NCBI GenBank assembly: GCA_945643635.1
Contig: CALZFC010000029.1
Span: forward strand, 1,000,001 to 1,064,000
DNA length: 64,000 nt
Source: Allodiplogaster sudhausi
Taxonomy: Eukaryota > Nematoda > Chromadorea > Rhabditida > Diplogasteridae
Direction of reading: 5' to 3'
The position numbers were made by a program, and so were the translations under genes. Of this stretch, positions 11,866-22,455 are shown piece after piece. Below the pieces are notes generated by a model. That model had not been told where the DNA came from. It worked only from the letters and a program-made list of their open reading frames with translations, and ran no database searches. Numbering within the stretch: the first letter of the stretch is position 1; each line of letters begins with the position of its first letter.

Positions 11866-12440
11866 ACATGTTCAAAACCCTTTGTGAATTGTTCAGATAC
11901 AGGAATATTTTCCAAGTCCGAAACCCCCCGTTGAATATTAATTTTAAAATGTTCCAAGTCCAGGAAGTGTGAATGAATAGTGAAAGGAATAGAACGAAAC
12001 GAAAGCTAAATTTATCATGCAAGAATTTGTAATGAAACGAAACCGGAAGCGAAAAAATTCTCCAGTGTACATATACTCTCTTAAATGATGACCAAGTGAT
12101 GACCTCTGTACTTTCACTTCATGTTATGTAATATAATGCCCAAGAATTCTATTTATAACAGTACTGTTGGTAATGGAATGTATTATGAAATAAGTTTACG
12201 CCCACGCAATAATGAAAATAGCATATGATTTATGTACATACAAGTTAGAGAAAGAAAGAAAAATTACGAAATGTGTCATATAGGCTATGATGTATGTCTT
12301 ATCAGCGTTCAGGATCTAGAGAGGATGCTGCCAGCGCCAAGGCGGACAAGTGAGAAATAGTACATATAACAGGAGAGTCAAATCACAAACAGTCGATTGA
12401 TCACGAAAGCTGCAGGATGCGGACAGTTACGATGCTTTCT

Positions 12441-12696
12441 CTATGCAATAGTAGTATTGAAAGTGACTTTGCTGCCCTTCTCGATGTGGAATACGATCTG
12501 CCCTTCCTTGCCAATAGCCACGTTTTTGACAGTTTCTTCCTCATCATTTTCCACCTAAAAGCAAATAATTATGTACAAAATGAAGTGTCAAAGAACAAAC
12601 CTTTTCGTATGATTTCCCGTCCGCGCGTATTCGTTTGCCAATGCTAGCTGGACGTTTGTTTGAAGGAAGTGATGTGGATGTATTCATGTTTGACAT
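12441..12696 (-). CDS. Small two-exon Polinton gene of unknown function (69 aa)
   Basis: Exon 1 (12,601-12,696) begins at an ATG and encodes 32 residues. A 46-nt intron (12,555-12,600; GTTTGT...TTTTAG) is followed by exon 2 (12,441-12,554), which ends in TAG. The join is in phase and gives a 69-aa protein. Its N-terminus is Ser/Thr/Asn- and then Lys/Arg-rich (KRPASIGKRIR), followed by an acidic NDEEE patch and a C-terminal beta-like stretch (GQIVFHIEKGSKVTF). I do not recognise it. It is transcribed divergently from the DNA polymerase, whose putative start is only 36 bp away, so the two may share a promoter. Canonical splice sites and in-frame joining support a real gene, but conservation is untested. 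Confidence 0.6.
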
Positions 12697-12732
12697 GCTT
12701 GCAGATTCTCAGTCTCTCACCTGTCAAGAATT

Positions 12733-15700
12733 ATGAAGCGCTCAAACAATTCTGGAAACGACAGCATCGCCAAGAAGGCACGTCACGACATCCAAATTAG
12801 AAATACATATTATCTATCAAATTATTAACTTGCTGTATATTGGAAAAATTACCTTGAAGTATATAAAGTTTTTGAAATAAAATAGGAGCGAGAGGAAGAG
12901 CAGCTGCCTTCTACCTCTACGGCTGTCCATTATGATCGAAGACTTGTGCCGTACAGCGACACAAGCAGTGACAGGAGCAGCGGTAGCGGCAGCAGCAGCA
13001 GCGCCAGCAGCAGCAACGAAGAATACGTATGTACATGTCTTTCTATTCTATTTTAAACTTTGATATAATCCACGAAGATTATTTTTCTAGATATTTTTTG
13101 CTTCAATTTTACTCATTGGACCAGTTATTTATTATTGTTCAAAGGTGTAATTATTATAACAGTCTGACGAAGAAATGTACGTCGACAATGAAACGGCAAG
13201 CGACAGTGGCAGCTCGTCGGAGGATGATGACATTGTCTATGAAGATAGTGACGAAAAGGAAATGGATGATGAAGAGGAAGTCGAGGAAGAAGAAGAAGAA
13301 GTGGAGGTATTCAATTTGTTATATTTATGTTGTTTTAAAGGGTTATTTTTTATTTTAAATGTTAAATATTATAGGGCCCTCTCCATATTGACGGTGTGCT
13401 GCATGAGGTCAAAGACTTTTACAAAGTGGAAGACCTCTCGAGAAGCAGAAACAAGAGGTTCCGGGTTGAATAAGAAGATATTTCCATCCGCTTCCGCAAG
13501 ATTGCAAAGAGAACGAAGGATCTCGATGGACTCTTCGACCTGGTCAGTTTGCTTTTTTAAAACTATTCAATTTGAAAGTTTACAATTATACGTTGTGATA
13601 TTTCTGTATAAACGTATTAATATTTCATTATAAATTTTTTAGGTCATGCTTGACGTCCTCGAGAAGAGCAAACCGGCTCAACACGGAAGTGACCTCCGTG
13701 TCTCGGTCGCCATTAAACTACATGAAGCCATCAGTATACTCGGATACCATTCCGAACATACTGCGCAAGGAGATCTCCTTTGCGAATACGTCAACAGGAG
13801 TGGCAACGCCGCTTCTTCTCAGCGAGGTATATACATTTATTCAAAGACTTTTCAAATTCATGTTATCAATTTATTATGTATATTTTATTTTTAGCTTCAC
13901 GTTAGAATCTCGTGGATTGATGTTCCCACCGGATCCGGAAATCGTTCTTTCGCCAAAAAGAACGATTGGAGCAACATCACCAAGGCCAAAGGTTTGAAAA
14001 ATCGAAATTAATGTTAATATAATGTTATGGAATTTATAACTTATTTCAGGCAACAAGGACTGCCTCGCAAAGGCCATTGCCATTGGCATGGCATACCTTG
14101 ACCGTAAGAATGACTCCCCCAGGTGGAGGTCTATCCGTTACGAAGGACGACAACAAGAAGTCGCAGATCTGTACCACAGGGAATTTGGCATCCCGAAGAA
14201 GAACACCTACTCCATCGACGACGTGAAGCTGTTCCAAGAGAACATGCCAGGCGTCCAGCTGGTCTTGTTTTATGGTGACAAACCGGGCAGGGCAGTATTC
14301 TCCGGCGAATACATTGACGACACGAGAGTCATTGGACTTCGTCTGCGTCGAGGCCACTTTGACCACATTAAACGAATATCCACGTTCTTCAGTTAGTATT
14401 TTTTAAATTATATTTCTAGTACATGTAAAATATTTATTTTCAATTTAAGATCGCCAGTTCTACTGCCCAAGGTGTGACGTCCTCGTTGACAGTTCGAATG
14501 CACACTACTCCTGCCCTGTCAATTGTGACAAGTGTGGAACGCGCCAGAAGGACCTGTGTAACGGGCACGGTGCACACAAGTGTGAGGCGTGTGGTGTTGT
14601 CTGCCACAATGAAGAGTGCCTGACACGACACCAAGAGAAAGGTTACAACTTTGTTTAAATATTTATAATTATACTTTTTTTTCATAGGAACTCGAGGAGG
14701 TCGTTCTTTCTGTGAGATTCTCGAGCGCTGCCCAAACTGCCACCGTTCCAAAGGCGAGAAGAGGAAGGGTCGTCCTCACCAATGTGGCTATTCGTACTGT
14801 GCGACGTGTTGTGAGGACCGTCCGGAAGGCCACAAGACGTGTTACGTCTCGCCTCTGCCTCCCCTGTCGAAGAAGTTCCAGAAGAAGACGATAGTATTCG
14901 ACATCGAAGTAAGAATTTTATTAATTTTTTTTTCCATTCAAAAATATATTTAATAGATATTTATTCTTCTTTATCCTTAGACACTATTTTATTATTATTA
15001 TTTGTTTTACTCAATCTTTATCCTCAGACACTATTTTATTATTATTTGTTTTACTCAGACACGCATCGTCAAGAACAAGAGGGGAGCCAAGATGCACGTA
15101 CCCAATCTCATCATCGCTCTCCGCTCGTGCGGAAAATGCGAAGGAAAACTGCCCGAGGACGTCTACGACGTCTCGTGCAGTTGCGAAAACTGCGGAGGGA
15201 GGAGACTCTGGCAGTGGCAGGCGCTGGACGACCCAAAGAAGAAGATCATCGAAGAGTTCTGCGACTGGGTGTTCGGCGACGAACATAAAGGCTTCACCGT
15301 TGTCGCCCACAACCTCCGCGCGTTAGTATTTATCCTTTTATATAATTATTAATTATAAATTGGATTATTTATCATTTTATTTATTAATATGCTATCAAGG
15401 TTTGTTATTTTAGCTACGATGGCCAGTTTATTCTGCGCCATCTGTGCAGCGACCGTAGCCCTGTCTCGCCGTCCGAGTTGATAATGGCCGGAAGAAAAAT
15501 TATGAAGCTAGAGGTCAACAACGTGCGCATGGTTGACTCGCTGAGCTTCCTCGCCATGCCTCTCGCCTCGTTCCCCAAGGCATTCGGAATAAAGGAATTG
15601 AAGAAGGTATGTTAAATATTCATCTCAGAAATGCTTTTCTAATATAAATATTTAGGGCTACTTCCCGCACCGCTTCAATCGCCCTGCCAACTACCAATAC

Positions 15701-18385
15701 GTTGGCAAGATCCCGGACAAGAAGTACTTTGGCTACAAGTCGATGCGAGATGAGGCGAGGACCGCATTCGACGATTGGCACGACAAGCACGAGCAGAACG
15801 AATTTACATTCGACTTCCGTCTGGAGATTGAAGCTTATTGCTTCTCCGATGTCGTCCTCCTGCATGAAGGGATTCGCATTTTTGATGCCGAGTGCTTTGG
15901 CGCCACGGGTGTTCATGTCTTTCACGAAAGCGTGACGGCGGCAAGTGCGGCCATGCGTGTCTTCCGCCGCAAGTTCCTCAAGAAGGACCTCTTGGCTGTC
16001 GAAAAGCCCATCACCGCCGAGGACAAGCAAAGTCGACTGGCTCTGAAGATGCTCGCGTAAGTATTAATATAAAAGTTTTTTATTTATCAAATAATATTCC
16101 ACTTTTAGCTACCTGAGGAAGACAAAGGGAGTACATATCCGTGACGCGCAGCACGGCGGCGAGAAGAGAATCAAGGGAACGCGCTATCGTGTTGACGGAT
16201 TCGTCAAGCGGCCGAGCAAGAGGGATCTCATAATCGAGGTACACATTTATTGTTTGTTCATTTGTATATGTTTTATTGTTCCTTTGCTACAACATATATT
16301 TTGGATCCACGGGTGTTACTGGCATGCCTGTCGGTGCCGATACTCGGACCACACAATGGTGCGTGGCCGATGTGCAGCCCTCATCCGTCAAGAAGATGAG
16401 GCGCGACTCCAGCATCTCAGACGCAAGCACAAGGTCATCGTGATCCGAGAGTGCCAGATTGAGAAGAGGCTCAAGAAGGACGATAAGATGCGGCAATTCT
16501 TTGCCGACTACGAGATTGGGGTTAGAATTTGTTTCTTATTTCGTTTAACAAAATAAATGTTCATTTACAGGAGCCTCTCAATCTCTACGACGCCTTCTTT
16601 GGCGGGAGATGCGAGGTGTTCCGCATGTATGCGAAACCAGAGCCCGGGTACAAGATCCGCTACCTCGACGTCTGCAGTAAGTATTTTTAAGAATAATCTT
16701 ACATTTAATATTATTTAAATAAGTAATTGAACATTTTTCTTTAGGCTTGTACCCGTACACGAACAAGTACAGACCGTACCCGGTGGGTAAGGGCAAGATG
16801 CTCGACGTCTCAAGAATCCAGACGCCCATCACGAAGCCGGAAGAGCTGACGATTCAAGGATTCGTCAAGTGCACAGTAAGTCCAATATTAATTAATTAAA
16901 ACATTTATTAATACATGCAATCAGGTCCTACCGCCGACTCGTCTCTTCGTTCCCGTTCTGGCGCTTCGTTCTGGCGGCAAGAACGTCATGCCTCTGTGTG
17001 CAGCGTGCGCCGAGAAGATGGACCCCTACACTCTCGGCTGCCAGCATAGCAAGAAGGAGAGACAGTTCGTCGGCACCTTCGCCACCGTCGAACTCATCGA
17101 GGCGCTCAAGTGTGGATACAAGATCCTGAAGATCCACTCGGTTAGTTTTAAATAAATTTTGGTAGAAGTAAATTTTATTTATTAAACTAAACAGTAAATT
17201 TTATTTATTTAGGCGCGCCACTATAAGAAATGGTCGCTCTATGAGCGGAACGCGACCACTGGACAAGTATCCCACGGTGTACTGTCCGAATACATGGACA
17301 CGTGGGTCGGCAAAAAGACGGTATATATTATTTGGTTTGATTATTTGTATCTTGAAATATTTATATTTTATAGGAGGCATCCGGGTGGCCTGCTTCCGCG
17401 GACACTGAAGAGAAGAAGAACGCGTTCATCACACGCTTCGAGGAGAGAGAAGGAATCCGCTTGAACACGGACACGATTGCGCACAATCCCGCGGCCAGAC
17501 AAGTCTCCAAGCTGATGGCCAATTCGCTTGTCAGTTTAATTTTTTTAAATACATATTGTTTTCTTTTTATATGAATGCACATATTTACAGTGGGGCAAGC
17601 TGGGAGAGCGCAACGACAGATTGAAGACGGAGATTGTCGACGACCCTAGCCGCTTCTTCCGTCTTATGAATGATGCGGACGTGGACGTGCGGGACTACTG
17701 TCTGCTCGGCGACAGGAAGTTGCAAGTCACCTTCCGGCCGTCGACTTCTGCAACACTGAAGCCTCTCCCGACGACGAGTCTGGCGTCGGCAGTTTTGACA
17801 ACTGCCTACGCCAGATGCACCCTGCTCAACATCATCCAGAGGATCCCCCACCCTGAAGAGAGGCTCCTCTACGTTGGTAAGTATAAATTTATTACCATTA
17901 GTGTTTCTCACTATTTTCCATGTTTTTTGAACTTACTTTCAGACACCGACTCGGTCCTCTACCTGCACAAGGAGGACGAAGTCGACCCCTTGGCCGAGCT
18001 GGAAGGCGACTTCCTCGGCGACCTCACGGATGAGCTGGGAGGCGGTCGCGGCGTGGAATTCGTCGCCCAGGGACCCAAGGCGTATGCCTATCGATGGCAG
18101 ACGCCCGATGGCAAGAGGCACTAAAAGGCCAAGTGCAGAGGCTTCCCCGTCACGAGGGACTCTGCAGCGTCGATCCATTTCAGATCGATGCATCGCTTTG
18201 TGCGGCGCCTCAAGAATCGTACGGGATGGAAGAAGATTCCCATCCCGTACGAGCGCTTCGCCATCGACGGCGATCACGGTATCGAGACCGTGACATTCGA
18301 GAAGCTCTTTCAGCCCGTGTTCAACAAGAGGCGCATTCCATTTGGGACGTACGGGACGTTCCCATACGGGTATCGAGGCACATAG
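12733..18385 (+). pseudogene. POLB: Polinton protein-primed type B DNA polymerase, about 21 exons, degraded
   Basis: This is the replicative polymerase of the element. Exons (approximate): 12,733-12,775; 12,886-13,026; 13,163-13,306; 13,375-13,542; 13,643-13,826; 13,895-13,991; 14,050-14,391; 14,450-14,641; 14,688-14,908; 15,059-15,321; 15,414-15,606; 15,656-16,056; 16,109-16,238; 16,305-16,520; 16,571-16,676; 16,745-16,875; 16,925-17,140; 17,213-17,320; 17,374-17,529; 17,591-17,876; 17,943-18,385. Visible motifs: acidic Ser-rich N-terminus, Cys/His zinc region (14,450-14,860), exonuclease FDIE (end of exon 9), AHN (exon 10) and YCFSDV (15,836), polymerase motif A DVCSLYP, motif B KLMANSLWGK, motif C VDTDSV. 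Damage: in-frame TAA at 13,471-13,473 and 18,122-18,124, an apparent frameshift within about 13,705-13,735, and GG instead of AG at the acceptor 16,303-16,304. Exon 1 and its donor are uncertain (possibly GC-AG). Confidence 0.9.
14909..15058 (+). repeat. Intron with tandemly duplicated acceptor region
   Basis: This is the longest late intron of the polymerase. It contains two near-copies of a roughly 45-bp segment (TTATCCTTAGACACTATTTT and then TTATCCTCAGACACTATTTT), each ending in a potential acceptor. The third candidate, CTCAG at 15,054-15,058, gives the conserved reading frame. Confidence 0.6.
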
Positions 18386-18529
18386 TGCACCAATCACTGT
18401 CTGTCTATTCTTGTGAAGCTTTGCTAGAAACATCATTGTCAGTAGTTGTGAATTGCCAAGAAGTTCAGTTTTCCGATTGTGTTGAATTGTGAACAGTACT
18501 TTGAATAATTTTGATTTCAGTTGTTGAAG

Positions 18530-18595
18530 TCAAATTACAGTTTGTCCAATACTTTTGAAACTTCAAATTACAGTTTGTCCAATACTTTTGAAACT
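18530..18595. promoter_or_regulatory. Two tandem 33-bp direct repeats upstream of the ATPase
   Basis: Identical 33-bp units at 18,530-18,562 and 18,563-18,595 lie between the polymerase stop (18,385) and the ATPase start (18,604). They sit where a promoter for the intronless virion gene block would be expected, so a regulatory role is possible but inferred from position only. Confidence 0.4.
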
Positions 18596-18603
18596 TGCGA
18601 TAA

Positions 18604-19236
18604 ATGTATCTTGCTTGGCCTTCGTGTATGCTTGTATGTGGTCCTTCGGGATGTGGAAAAAGCACATTAATTCATAGAATTATAACAACAAGGGAACAAG
18701 TGTATGAAAATGTAAAGCCTGGACATGTTATTTTCTGTTACAATGAATACCAAGCTGGCTATAACGAGTTTGCCAATCTTGCACATGTCACAATGCACGA
18801 AGGCATCCCTGACATTGAAATGTTGAGGGAAAAGAAGAATGAAAAAGCACTACTTGTTCTTGACGATCTAATGGTAAAGCTTGAACGATGGTCTGATGCC
18901 GAAAAACTTTTTACTGTTGCCTCACATCACTTTGACATGTCTGTAATTTGTGTAGTTCATTCACTATTCTTTGGGAAAACTATTCGAACACTACGCATAA
19001 ACTCTAGCTACCTTTGTCTATTTAAGAACAATGCTGATCAGTTGATGATTCGTAATCTTGCTTGCCAACTTTTTCCAACAAACCGACAATTTTTTATTGA
19101 CACATACACTGACGCCACTTCTAGTGCACACAGTTACCTCTTTGTCGACCTACATAAGACGACAGAGGTAGCATTTCGTCTTCGTACAAGTATCTTTCCC
19201 GACACGGAACGTGTTTATTGCTATACAGCAAAATGA
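18604..19236 (+). CDS. ATP: Polinton genome-packaging ATPase (A32/FtsK-HerA type)
   Basis: This 210-aa protein has a Walker A loop GPSGCGKST at residues 13-21 and a Walker B strand LLVLDD at 83-88, the arrangement of viral A32-type packaging ATPases. Such enzymes drive DNA into preformed capsids. It is intronless, AT-richer than the polymerase exons, and begins the co-oriented virion block. Its TGA overlaps the ATG of the next gene by the sequence ATGA. The start follows the 33-bp repeats directly, and no upstream in-frame ATG exists nearby. It shows no breaks. Confidence 0.93.
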   Translation: MYLAWPSCMLVCGPSGCGKSTLIHRIITTREQVYENVKPGHVIFCYNEYQAGYNEFANLAHVTMHEGIPDIEMLREKKNEKALLVLDDLMVKLERWSDAEKLFTVASHHFDMSVICVVHSLFFGKTIRTLRINSSYLCLFKNNADQLMIRNLACQLFPTNRQFFIDTYTDATSSAHSYLFVDLHKTTEVAFRLRTSIFPDTERVYCYTAK

Positions 19237-19574
19237 ATCCTGCAAAAGCAGTGTGGGACAAGGACGTTTTAAAAAAGATTTCTTCTCTTGCATCAACAAA
19301 AGATTTTGAAAGTCATGTTAATGAGGCGGATGCTAACACAGTCATTTGTATTGTCGAGGCACTTTGTAATATTCTTCACGGTACGGCCTATATACCCAAG
19401 GCACAAAAGAAGAAGTTAAAGCCTTACGTGGCGCACATTCGACGTATTGCGTATACCCGAACGGTCCCCTTGGCAAAACAGCATATAATTCAGGCGGGCA
19501 CAGGATTTTTTGCACCTTTAATTCCTGTAATTGCTGGTGTTACTGCAAACTTTCTATCCAATGCCTTCATTTAA
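19233..19574 (+). CDS. Polinton-conserved small protein with C-terminal hydrophobic tail (113 aa)
   Basis: The protein starts in an ATGA overlap with the ATPase. It contains a central NTVICIVEALCNILHG helix, a KAQKKKLKPY basic segment and a Gly/Ala/Ile-rich hydrophobic C-terminus (GTGFFAPLIPVIAGV). I recall this layout (NxLxCIxExxxNxLxG, then QKxKL and a QxGGF-type tail) from the small protein that follows the ATPase in many Polintons. Its function is not established, and a virion or membrane-associated role is only inferred. It overlaps the next gene by 14 nt in another frame. Confidence 0.7.
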   Translation: MNPAKAVWDKDVLKKISSLASTKDFESHVNEADANTVICIVEALCNILHGTAYIPKAQKKKLKPYVAHIRRIAYTRTVPLAKQHIIQAGTGFFAPLIPVIAGVTANFLSNAFI

Positions 19575-20340
19575 CAAATTATTGCTCGTTTCTGAAGATC
19601 GTCTTGCAAATATGATGCAACAACAACAACCAAACTTTATTCAACGTATTGAAAATGAATTGAATACACTTCTTGCACCATCATGTATTCTTGATTCTGA
19701 AGAAAAGATGCATAGATATCGTGCTTTGCTACAGCGTCTTACACAGCACATACATGGAAACACTAAAGGACCTGACACAAATGTTGCATGGCAAGGTGCA
19801 GATGATTTTTCAGAACATAGTTTTCAAACTGCCATTCCCATTGTAAAAAATTCTACAAACGTACCCAAAACTCTTGTTCCTGTACAGCCGGTAAATCAAG
19901 TTGTTCAATCAAATGGAACTCAAAATGTTCAACCACAAACAACGTCAATAGCTCAGACATCACAACCAGAACAAAATTGCTTAAAGACACTTCAATTTTC
20001 AAACGATACAATTAAGAGAAAGGCTGCAACACTTGTTAATCATTTAATTGCAAATTCCACAGAATTCCCAGTTGTTAAAGACAAGATTGTACTTGGACAA
20101 AACGAGTACGATATAGTTTCACTGATTGAAGACTTTTCCAGTAAGTGGCGTACACGTTCTGATCCGGTTCAAGGTGCGAAAGAATTTGGCGCAGCCCTAA
20201 AAAGAACCAAGTTTTCACCTTTAATGTTGGGTAATAGTGCCCGTGCGGATCTTGTCGAGTTTCGTGGCACCAACTTTGCAGTTACCCTTTGGCCAACGCA
20301 ATACAATGGAAGAACTAGAAAAAATTTATACCGACATTAG
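19561..20340 (+). CDS. Polinton-conserved protein, likely structural (259 aa)
   Basis: The start at 19,561 (MPSFNKLLLVSEDR) is preferred because the N-terminal LLVSEDRLANM motif matches the K/YLLVPxxRY opening typical of this Polinton protein. The middle is Gln/Thr/Asn-rich and probably disordered. The C-terminal part contains a conserved-looking block (KAATLVNHLIANSTEFPVV, then IVSLIEDF and GAKEFGAAL). Its role is unknown, and similar proteins occur in other Polintons between the ATPase and integrase. It overlaps the integrase by 35 nt. No damage is seen. Confidence 0.7.
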   Translation: MPSFNKLLLVSEDRLANMMQQQQPNFIQRIENELNTLLAPSCILDSEEKMHRYRALLQRLTQHIHGNTKGPDTNVAWQGADDFSEHSFQTAIPIVKNSTNVPKTLVPVQPVNQVVQSNGTQNVQPQTTSIAQTSQPEQNCLKTLQFSNDTIKRKAATLVNHLIANSTEFPVVKDKIVLGQNEYDIVSLIEDFSSKWRTRSDPVQGAKEFGAALKRTKFSPLMLGNSARADLVEFRGTNFAVTLWPTQYNGRTRKNLYRH

Positions 20341-21394
20341 TAGCTATGGCGGATACAGTGGTGTTCGTCGTCTTTATGAAGCTGCCCGAAAGAAAGGATT
20401 AAAAGTTAAACTTGGAGACGTTAAAGCGTTTCTACATAAACAGTCTACATATACTACCCATTTTCCCAGATTGAATCGAATAAAAACAAGTAAGACACAG
20501 TGTACATGGATTGATAGCGACCACCAAGCAGATCTTGCCATAATGGCCGACCTTAAACGTCACAATTCTGGCTATACTTGCATTCTTGTTGTTGTTGATG
20601 TCCTATCTCGATTTGTAATGTGCGAACCTCTTCTACATAAAAGTGGTGCTGAAACAACAAAGGCTTACGAACGTATAATTAAAACTTCTGGACGATCCCC
20701 TTTTCGTCTTTATACTGATGCAGGTAAAGAATTTTTAAATTCCAACTTTAAACGTTTGTTAGCACAAAACGAAATTGAACATCGTATTCCAAAGAACCAT
20801 AATGTAAAGTGTGCACTTGCAGAAAATACAATACGTAGACTAAAGACAAGACTATACCGTTATTTTTCCGAAAATAATACATATCACTGGCTGAATGTTT
20901 TACAAGATGCTACCAAAGCAATAAACGAATCACCAATTTCTTCTATTGGTGGCATTGCACCCTCGTCCGTAAATGCAACAAATGCAGAATTTGTTTGGCA
21001 AACCCTTTATGCAAAGGACAAACAACTCATGGCCAAGCATCGCTATGCACCAGGTGATACTGTGCGTCTTTCTCGTCTTCGCGGTGCTTTTACAAAGGGA
21101 TATAAGAATACTTTTACCCTGGAAATATTTCGCATAAAAAAGTGTCTGTTCAAGGACCCACCCGCGTACATTATTGAAGATTTGAACGGCGAGGAAATTG
21201 ATAGTATTGTCTACGAGCGTGAACTCGTATCACACATTACTTCGCCCGACGACGAGTATAAAATTGAACGTGTACTTGCAAGAAGAACACGCTCGGGCAA
21301 GAAGGAAATATTAGTACGTTGGCTTGGTTACCCACCTTCATTTGATTCTTGGATCGATGCAAAACATGCTAGAAAAGTTGTCACCCGCCCCTGA
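20306..21394 (+). CDS. INT: Polinton retroviral-type integrase with C-terminal chromodomain
   Basis: This 362-aa enzyme would join element ends to the target DNA and create the 6-bp duplication. The rve core shows the catalytic triad as D76 (HQADL), D138 (YTDAGKEF) and E173 (LAENTIRRLK), with 34 residues between the last two. A GDTVRLSR segment (residues 250-257) resembles the SH3-like C-terminal region, and residues 317-355 form a chromodomain (YKIERVLARR...ILVRWLGYPPSFDSWI), common in Polinton integrases and thought to guide insertion into chromatin. The ATG at 20,306 is chosen because homology starts there. The frame is open and all three acidic residues are present. Confidence 0.95.
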   Translation: MEELEKIYTDISSYGGYSGVRRLYEAARKKGLKVKLGDVKAFLHKQSTYTTHFPRLNRIKTSKTQCTWIDSDHQADLAIMADLKRHNSGYTCILVVVDVLSRFVMCEPLLHKSGAETTKAYERIIKTSGRSPFRLYTDAGKEFLNSNFKRLLAQNEIEHRIPKNHNVKCALAENTIRRLKTRLYRYFSENNTYHWLNVLQDATKAINESPISSIGGIAPSSVNATNAEFVWQTLYAKDKQLMAKHRYAPGDTVRLSRLRGAFTKGYKNTFTLEIFRIKKCLFKDPPAYIIEDLNGEEIDSIVYERELVSHITSPDDEYKIERVLARRTRSGKKEILVRWLGYPPSFDSWIDAKHARKVVTRP

Positions 21395-21635
21395 CGAAAC
21401 TAGAAGTGCTTCCTGGCATTGTGGTGAAGTGTCGTGTTCACGTGCGCTGTTTGTCTACATTGCACAAGTAATACTTATTTACACAGTTGTTCTAGTGTCG
21501 ATATATAATCTTACTTTTGGCACACGTAACGACGACAATAAACTTTGGATTGTAACCCTTTCCTCGTGTATTGGCTATCTTCTTCCTTCCCCCACCATTC
21601 CAAGTCGTCGTTATAGCACACATCCACCCGTCTAA
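21357..21635 (+). CDS. Small Polinton membrane protein (92 aa)
   Basis: The first in-frame ATG (21,357) lies inside the integrase chromodomain in another frame. One strong hydrophobic segment (ALFVYIAQVILIYTVVLV) is followed by a conserved-looking C-terminal motif LWIVTLSSCIGYLLPSP, which I recognise from small membrane proteins of other Polintons. Function is unknown. A role in virion membrane or host-membrane interaction would be inference. Two bases separate it from the penton gene. Confidence 0.7.
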   Translation: MQNMLEKLSPAPDETRSASWHCGEVSCSRALFVYIAQVILIYTVVLVSIYNLTFGTRNDDNKLWIVTLSSCIGYLLPSPTIPSRRYSTHPPV

Positions 21636-21637
21636 AA

Positions 21638-22447
21638 ATGAATAACAATGATGACTTTTATGTTTACTTGATAAGCAATACACATGAAGGTGATAAAATT
21701 GGTGACTTTCGTATTCGTCTTCCTGCACCTTTGCATTTTAAATCAGACTATGAGGTTGCAATGACCGAAATTATTTACCCAAACACTTATGACAGAATTA
21801 CAACAAAACAAGAAAAGGATGACTTTAACGAGAACAATATTATTCTAGAGTATTTTGATAAGACAAACAAGGGGGAAAGTATTCGAACAGTCGTAAACAT
21901 CCCGCCGAATTCATACGAAAAGGTTGACGATTTAATTTCTTTGATTAATGTGGAAGTAGCCACCTCGTACAACCTAACAACCAAGAAAGATATTACCAAT
22001 GACTTTATCACATACAATAGCATTACACGAAAGTGTACAATCACACAACCTGAAGATGTTTACACAGTTAGCATGTCAAATAAAATTGCATATTTACTTG
22101 GTCTGGCCACAAGACTTGTTGGCTATTCAGATGAACAATATGTGGGAAAACATTCGGTACATGTTGCAAAAGATATATTTTACATTTACACGAATATCAT
22201 CGAAAACCAAATTGTTTCCAATGTTCTTAGTCCTCTACTTAAAGTGCTTACGGTTGAAGGAAGTCCTGGTGACAATGTTTATTCTGCCTTTTTCCGCCCC
22301 CAATATCTTCCAATAAAGTCTCGATACGTTGACTCGATTCACATTAGTATAAAAAACGATCAGGACGAGGTTGTTAACTTTCATTCTGGCACCGTTTGCA
22401 TTCAACTTCACTTTCGTTCACGTCGCCACGCCTTCCGATTGCAATAA
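21638..22447 (+). CDS. Polinton minor capsid (penton-like single jelly-roll) protein
   Basis: This 269-aa protein opens with DDFYVYLISNTHEG and FRIRLPAPLHFKSDYEVAM. This is the FYVxLPSN...F..LP..I.L.G.WEVAL pattern of Polinton minor capsid proteins, which form the penton vertices. It contains alternating beta strands throughout and ends with a VCIQLHFRSRR segment. It lies upstream of the basic protein and the major capsid gene, the usual Polinton order. It is intact and intronless. Confidence 0.88.
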   Translation: MNNNDDFYVYLISNTHEGDKIGDFRIRLPAPLHFKSDYEVAMTEIIYPNTYDRITTKQEKDDFNENNIILEYFDKTNKGESIRTVVNIPPNSYEKVDDLISLINVEVATSYNLTTKKDITNDFITYNSITRKCTITQPEDVYTVSMSNKIAYLLGLATRLVGYSDEQYVGKHSVHVAKDIFYIYTNIIENQIVSNVLSPLLKVLTVEGSPGDNVYSAFFRPQYLPIKSRYVDSIHISIKNDQDEVVNFHSGTVCIQLHFRSRRHAFRLQ

Positions 22448-22455
22448 TAATAAAA

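Noticed and set aside
13471..18124. Idea that TAA is recoded as a sense codon in this element or organism
   Set aside because: TAA terminates the penton, basic protein and major capsid genes in the same element, and only the polymerase has internal TAA codons together with other lesions.
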